From the NCBI GenBank assembly GCA_020631735.1, contig CM036231.1:4057831-4121830 (forward strand): a stretch of DNA of 64,000 bases, given 5' to 3'. Shown in pieces: positions 58,441 through 64,000 of the stretch (the stretch's first letter is position 1; the number at the start of each line of letters is the position of its first letter). Position numbers and translations under genes: made by a program. Origin of the DNA: Saccharum officinarum. Lineage: Eukaryota > Streptophyta > Magnoliopsida > Poales > Poaceae. Below the pieces are notes generated by a model. The model ran no database searches and was not told where the DNA came from. It saw only the letters and a program-made list of their open reading frames with translations.

Positions 58441-61400
58441 TTTCCTCCGTTAGATCTCAGCTTTGACGGTAAGATTCGGTGCTAATTCTTGTTGCAGCGT
58501 GCTCATGAACTGCCTTCTCGAAGCCTCTGGTCCTACACTTCTCCGCCCACAGGGGCAACCGGCAAAAAAATATCTTCCACCACTCGCACTCCTCGCAGAA
58601 AAAAGGAACAAAACCCTCTTGCATCCTCTCGTCTCGCCCGAGGGGGCGGCAGGCGGAGCGACGACGCCCCCGTCGGCCGGAGCGCCCCACCGTCACATCG
58701 CCTCCTCCACTTCCCCCACCGCCGCATCGCCTCCTCCGCACCCTCTCCCTCCCGGATCTCTCTCCTCGCGGAGGCTCCCGGCCCTCGCGGTGCTCCTAAT
58801 GGGCTCTCGCCGGTGAGCGAAGCGGCGGCAACTAGGTCCTCCGGCGACTGCGTGGCCGATGAGGTAAACTCTCATCTCCTCTCTCTCTCTCTTGCCCTCA
58901 CTCTCTCTACCTTCATGAGGCTCATATCTCCTAGCAGAAGCCATGATCGGATGAAGGGATAGGGCCTGGCGTGGATGAAGGGATAGGGCCTGCCGTGGCG
59001 TCTCTGAAGATACCACCGCCGAAATCAAGAAGCTCCACCAGATGCAGGAGACCAGCGCCCTCCTCTTCCCTGCCGACACCAATAGCAAGGTGATTCAAGC
59101 GTGCCTTTCTTGATTAGCAGCCTGTGATTTACTTTTGTTCATGTTGTTGCTTTATATCTAAGTGCTATAAAGTTTTCTGGATGGATGATGCTTACGTGCA
59201 GTCTCCAGGTACCACTCTTGAAGTGGTTGTTACCTGGTTAATAATTGTTACATACTATATTGACCATGGACCTTTGTTTTAGAACTCTGTTCAACATGGA
59301 CCCAAAGGCATTTGTCACTTGATTAGTTCACCCTGCAGCTGGAAAGAAAATGGACATGCTGTTCATTCCAGTTTCCCTGTAATAGTTTGGTCCCTTTAGA
59401 TATAAGTAATTACCTTTTGCTTATTTCAGTTACCATGGCATTGTAATCGTTAGAGATTAAAGATTAATTAGCTTACGATAAATTACTCACCTTCTCCGTT
59501 GTTCATGGTTTTAAGAAACTATAATAGACCTATGCCTACATTCGTGCATGCACAGTATGTCCATCAAGTCCTCATAATGGGGGCACATCACCACAGCCCC
59601 TGTCCCGAATTAATTTTGATAGTTCTGATCTTGATGGCATAGTTTGAACTACTGAGCTTACTTATTGATGATAAATGGGAAGTTGCCACTTTCATACCGA
59701 TGCATACTTGCTAATGTATTTTCGACGGTTCCTTTTAGTGCTCTCATTTCTACAATCTACAGATTGCAATTTCTTTTCAATAGTTTCTGTTGTCCAGGTA
59801 CAATGGGCTAATTCCAATGTGAATAAAAACATGATGATTCTTTATATTTTGTACAGACATTCAGACTAAGCATATGGAACTGGGAAAGGATATAATGTTC
59901 GAACATATTTTCGCACTCACAGGTATTTCCTTAATACTCATCACCTAATAAACAATGTTGTTTGATTCTCTAATTCTTGATTCTCCTTTGACATGTAGGT
60001 TACTCGAGCAACTTCTGATAAAGAGTGTTACCATATATTTGGTGGTGCTATGATATCCTACCTGGATTACTCGAGCAGTTTGTGTTAAAGAGTATTACCA
60101 TATTTTGGTGGTGCTATGATATCCTAATCGGAAAGATGAAATCATCCGTGAGTTCTGATAAAGACTATCTGTTGGTCTGTTGGCTTACAGATCCATGTAC
60201 AGCTCTCCAATGGTGTCTGGTGTGAGTATTTATCTGCCATAAGTACATATATACAATTAACAAAGTTTTTTACTGCTATTTATGCTGTATATAGACTGTT
60301 ATAGCTGTGAATATTTTCCACCTGATTTTCTAGAGTACAAGAAACTTTGTGTTTGATTTGTTCACTATGAATTGAAATGTGGCAGAGCTAAATCAGCTCT
60401 GACATTTTATAGTTTATACTGATTTGCATTTTCCATCTAATATGCACCTTTCCTCACCCACATGGTGCAGTCACAAAAACCCACGTACCTGATCATGTTT
60501 TCATAGTAGGTCTACTCTACATGGTAACAAACAACTCATCTTTTCTGATCCCCACTATGGACGGCTGACAAGAACCCTGCTCAGCTACAACAATTCATCC
60601 AGTGCCCTGACCGACATATTCACCCTTTTGTGTTCTTGCCTACATATTCTACAGAGCACTCTCTCCTGATGTATTGAACTACATGTCTTACACCATGGAC
60701 AAGGCTCGCTACAAACCAGGCTGCAGCGTGCCTTCAAATATATATGTATCTAGAATGCTCTGTGTTTTGTAATTTGGTGTCAACTTTTCAGGTTTGCCTT
60801 CCTATGTCATAGGATTAGGATGGTAGTCAAGAAATTGGAAACTACCTGCTACACTCTAGCCACATGAAAAAGGTCAGCCTTCAGGTTTTTGTATTTGTGC
60901 TTCCAAATGACGGTGACATAATATTGTTATATGATATATAACATTTATATTTGAAATATATATTTTTGCCACTACCCACTAAAAATGTATACTATGACTT
61001 CTCCTTTTCCTGCCTTCTTGTTGTAATGTTTGTAAGCAGAAGGCAAAAAGTACTAAAACTTCAGGGGTGCGAAAATGGCGTACAGTACCAAAAAATTGGA
61101 TTGCTTTTGTTTATATCTTCAAATAAATATTTCTATTAGGCATTCAGCTTGATTGCTGCTTGCCTTCATCATCTCCACATTAAGCTTAAAAAGCAAATTA
61201 CAGAGTCCACTGTCATGTTAAAGCTGATTCCTGATGGAGGTAAAAAATAGGGATGGAAGTCCAGTTACGTAATTTCAACCACCCATCTACATATTTTTTT
61301 ATGGTCATGAGCTTGTGCCATTAACATATTTGCCTAACCCTCTAATTAGTGCTTGGCGAAGGCTTAGAAAATAATCAATGCTTTCATGGTCTTCCATCAG

Positions 61401-61523
61401 TTTTGTACATTAGTTAGTTGATATATTAACTACTGCATTCATCAATTAGATGATGTAAGCTATGTACAATTATATAGGTGAGGTTCAGTCTATTACTGGA
61501 TTTCAGTTTTGTAGCATAGCAAA
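58441..61523 (+). other. Low-copy region with exon-like pieces, genes not identified
   Basis: A GC-rich block at 58463-58862 stays open for up to 157 codons and ends at GATGAG|GTAAAC, a good donor. A second open piece before 59092 reads TTAEIKKLHQMQETSALLF and ends at AGCAAG|GTGATT. A third near 60650-60720 reads YRALSPDVLNYMSYTMDKA. I do not recognise a family and cannot join them in one frame. Small duplications: a 24-bp unit at about 58948-58996 and a unit of about 62 bp at 59999-60126. This may be a decayed gene or captured fragments. Confidence 0.4.
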
Positions 61524-61664
61524 TGTAACGTCCCGCCTCCTCGAGGCCGGGCCCGCTTACATCTGGCCGTTTTTCTAGGACATAGACTGCCCTCACAGAC
61601 CAACACAAGTCTTTTCTGCGCACTTTGTCCTCACTCGTGCGCACCCGGAAAGAACTTCCCGGTC

Positions 61665-61709
61665 GGTCACCCATCGCTCCAGGCCAAGCACGCTTAACTT
61701 TGGAGTTCT
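61665..61709 (-). other. 5S rRNA-like segment in the first Cassandra LTR
   Basis: The minus strand reads agaactcc, aagttaagcgtgcttgg and atgggtgacc in order, matching the conserved 5S rRNA core that holds the internal Pol III promoter. The spacing after tgcttgg is shorter than in true 5S rRNA, so this is not a 5S gene. Confidence 0.85.
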
Positions 61710-61986
61710 TTCGAAGATGGGCTTCCGGAAAAGAAGTTGCAACTTGTTGGTATAAGTATCCTATTAATCCTGTTAAGCCTTGGGTCGGGATGTTGCATCC
61801 TCACCCCCTTAAGAGATCGACGTCCTCGTCGATCAATCCCAAGCCAGGAGCGTCCTCTCTTGGCCACGTCCGTATGTCCAGAGCCAGCGCATGTGTCATG
61901 CTGTGTGACCACGATAGATCCACACCAGCCATGCGCACCATGCCTGCGCAACTGCGACACACGCGCCCGTGAAACCGCGAGAGTCA

Positions 61987-61998
61987 GCTCTGATACCA
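61987..61998 (-). promoter_or_regulatory. Primer binding site of the Cassandra element
   Basis: Minus strand TGGTATCAGAGC, the plant initiator tRNA-Met primer site. Confidence 0.9.
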
Positions 61999-62142
61999 TT
62001 CTGTAACGTCCCGCCTCCTCGAGGCCGGGCCCGCTTACATCTGTCCGCTTTTCTAGGACATAGACTGCCCTCACAGACCAACACAAGTCTTTTCTGCGCA
62101 CTTTGTCCTCACTCGTGCGCACCCGGAAAGAACTTCCCGGTC

Positions 62143-62187
62143 GGTCACCCATCGCTCCAGGCCAAGCACGCTTAACTTTGGAGTTCT
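62143..62187 (-). other. 5S rRNA-like segment in the second Cassandra LTR
   Basis: Same motif order as in the first LTR, essentially identical. Confidence 0.85.
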
Positions 62188-62279
62188 TTCGAGATGGGCT
62201 TCCGGAAAAGAAGTTGCAACTTGTTGGTATAAGTATCCTATTAATCCTGTTAAGCCTTGGGTCAGGATGTTACATCGGC

Positions 62280-64000
62280 TGTAACGGAACCGTCCAAATT
62301 ATAAGAGTACAAGTACAAAAACAATCACCGAAATGATCAAATTCTCGCACTTGAGCCCATATAACTCCGGTAGTCCAAATAAATCACGAGGGATTTCAAA
62401 CCAACCAACATACAAGCCAAGATCGTAGTGATTCAACATAACAAGTCACATGTTACAACCATTTCACAAGTAATTCAATATACATCGGAGTTTAACAAAG
62501 TTATTACAACTTAAGTTCAAAAGTAGCGGAAGCAAAGTAATTTAAAACAAATATTAATCTTATTTCAAATACATGCCAGTACCAAGGTCGACTTCCAAAA
62601 AAAGCATTAGAGAGAGGATAACTCAGAAGGATCATGCCCGTGATCACACTCCGCCTCTACGGCAGGAGCCAACCAACTCTTGCAGCCGCCATGATACATC
62701 ATAACCTGCAACAAGTGGGGATAAAACCCTGAGTACGAGAAGGTACTCAGCTAGACTTACCCGTCAGAAACCAGAAATAAGGTGACACCAAGGATCATGC
62801 AAGGCTGATATAAAGTAGGCTAGCTTGACCACATTTTGCATAAAAGCTTATTATGGATAAGTAATCATTAATGCTTAAGCATCAAGTTAATTATCATTAA
62901 CCTGTCATCTATATTAGAACCTGTACTAGAGCACTCACTTTATTAGGAGCAAACAATATTAACCATAGCGGGTATAAATTGAGGCAACCTTTCCATCGTG
63001 ATCCAATTAACCATCCGTTCAATTTAATGGAATCTACGTTGCCGCTGCTCAAGTCAAGTGCTCACTAACCGGGAGCGACGGCGATTCGAATCGAATTCCT
63101 ATCCAGCTGGAGGGGTATTTCTAACACTCACCGCGCAGGCCCCTGCCAGGGTCGCACAAGCCACCTTTTCATATGATTCAGGAATCGCGGGTCCGAATGA
63201 TGTCGCGACCCCAAGGGCGACACTCTGCCAGGTGATAGGGACTCTAACCCCCCTTGGTCTCACGCCAATGTCCCCAAGCACATCCTTTCTCTCCTCCAAG
63301 AAGCAACCTACCATTCGATTCCCGGCCTGAATCACATTACTCGGCTTCGCGGTCGGAACGACTTATCCGGCCAACTAAGTGTTAGACTGCGTTTAACATG
63401 ACTCAAGGACGTACAGCGAATCGGTCCTTAAACGACTCAGACGGGGATAGATTCACACCCAAGACCTCCATGCCTTGTCGCTTCACTATCATCATCCCGC
63501 CCGGTCTTATTTTATTTTATTAACACATGGTTCCTTTCCACGATAGCAAATATAGCCAACCGTGCCATATATGAATATCCCTATATCTCGCAGGTGACAG
63601 AAAATCACCTGACTTCTACCGCTTAAAGCAGGGCTAAGCATCTACTCGATCCTAATCTATGTAGGATTCAAGGATTCATATATCTGGACAAGGAATGATA
63701 TAATGCAGCAAGGGTTTCCAACCAACTCCTATCACTTAATGCAACAATACTTATAACATATATAGAATTAATTGCTTTAAAGATAGGAGGCTTATAATGC
63801 TCCGGGGCTTGTCTGGAATCCAACTCAAGTCAGTGTTTGTCAGATGATACTCGCTTGGCGAGCATCCCCCATTCCAGCACTTGTCCCAACCTTCCATCTT
63901 CAAGATAGGTTCACCAAACACCATCTTCAGGCTTGGGTCCTCATCTCGTCCTTCACGTGGTACATCTAGCGTACCTAAATGAGATGCAAATGCGAGTGCA
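62280..64000 (-). repeat. LTR of the LARD-like family, partial (runs off the right edge)
   Basis: Aligns with 5715-7430 over its whole length with scattered differences. Starts TGTAACGG. There is no primer site before it, so it is either the left LTR of another minus-strand element or a solo LTR. Confidence 0.88.
62729..62750. other. Conserved 8-bp-stem hairpin in LTR
   Basis: CTGAGTAC, loop GAGAAG, GTACTCAG, as at 6165-6186. Confidence 0.8.

Larger units (their letters stand above)
61524..62274 (-). mobile_element. Cassandra-type TRIM retrotransposon, 751 bp
   Basis: Two LTRs of 274 and 273 bp (61524-61797, 62002-62274) flank a 204-bp interior with no coding capacity. On the minus strand a tRNA-Met primer site (TGGTATCAGAGC at 61987-61998) lies 3 bases from one LTR, and a polypurine tract (61798-61812) abuts the other. 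Both LTRs carry a segment like plant 5S rRNA, which defines the Cassandra family. The LTRs differ at only a handful of sites. The flanking bases (GCAAA left, TCGGC right) do not match as a target duplication. Confidence 0.9.

Noticed and set aside
61665..61709. Possible 5S rRNA gene
   Set aside because: Only about 45 bases match, the spacing is altered, and the segment is repeated in LTRs of a TRIM.

Overview
This is nuclear DNA of a grass, most likely an Andropogoneae species (sorghum, sugarcane or Miscanthus group). The signs are plant-specific genes with introns, nested LTR retrotransposons, dense Tourist-like MITEs with TTA/TAA-type duplications, a Stowaway MITE, a Cassandra TRIM and a Helitron terminus. 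There are no operons, ribosome-binding sites or CRISPR arrays. A run of 100 N at 11628-11727 marks an assembly gap. The species assignment rests on general knowledge of these repeat families, not on a search.

Layout. 1-11080: a minus-strand LTR element with a very long LTR (5.37 kb) and a roughly 5 kb interior without gag or pol; its other LTR runs off the left edge. It sits inside a decayed gag gene (11081-12058). 12307-20372: the genic island, with two convergent genes, the 3' exon of Golgi alpha-mannosidase II (plus) and a five-exon TORTIFOLIA1/SPIRAL2-like microtubule protein (minus). 20.7-33.4 kb: intergenic DNA packed with MITEs. 33484-40836: a probable Helitron carrying a fragment of a Sec14/SFH-type gene, a SINE and other exon-like pieces. 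40.9-43.9 kb: a Stowaway MITE, two Tourist-type copies and a 1.44 kb poly(A) retroposon with an 11-bp target duplication. 44.8-55.6 kb: an element with roughly 127-bp inverted repeats, split by a degenerate Tekay/Del-type Ty3 chromovirus (45078-55217) with a perfect 5-bp target duplication. 55.7-58.2 kb: more MITEs. 58.4-61.5 kb: low-copy, exon-like sequence I could not assign. 61524-62274: a Cassandra TRIM with 5S rRNA-like segments in both LTRs. 62280-64000: another copy of the long LTR seen at 5715.

How the parts relate. The two genes are unrelated in function: N-glycan trimming in the Golgi, and cortical microtubule organisation. Both reading frames are broken only by single-base losses at or next to short homopolymers, which could be assembly errors or true decay. 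Most other sequence is mobile DNA in nested layers. The coding-less long-LTR element shares sequence blocks and a perfect hairpin near its LTR end with the Tekay-type element, which suggests it is a non-autonomous relative that moves with proteins made by other Tekay elements. I found no clearly new biochemical system; the most notable points are that long-LTR element, the gene-capturing Helitron and the coding-less 1.44 kb retroposon.
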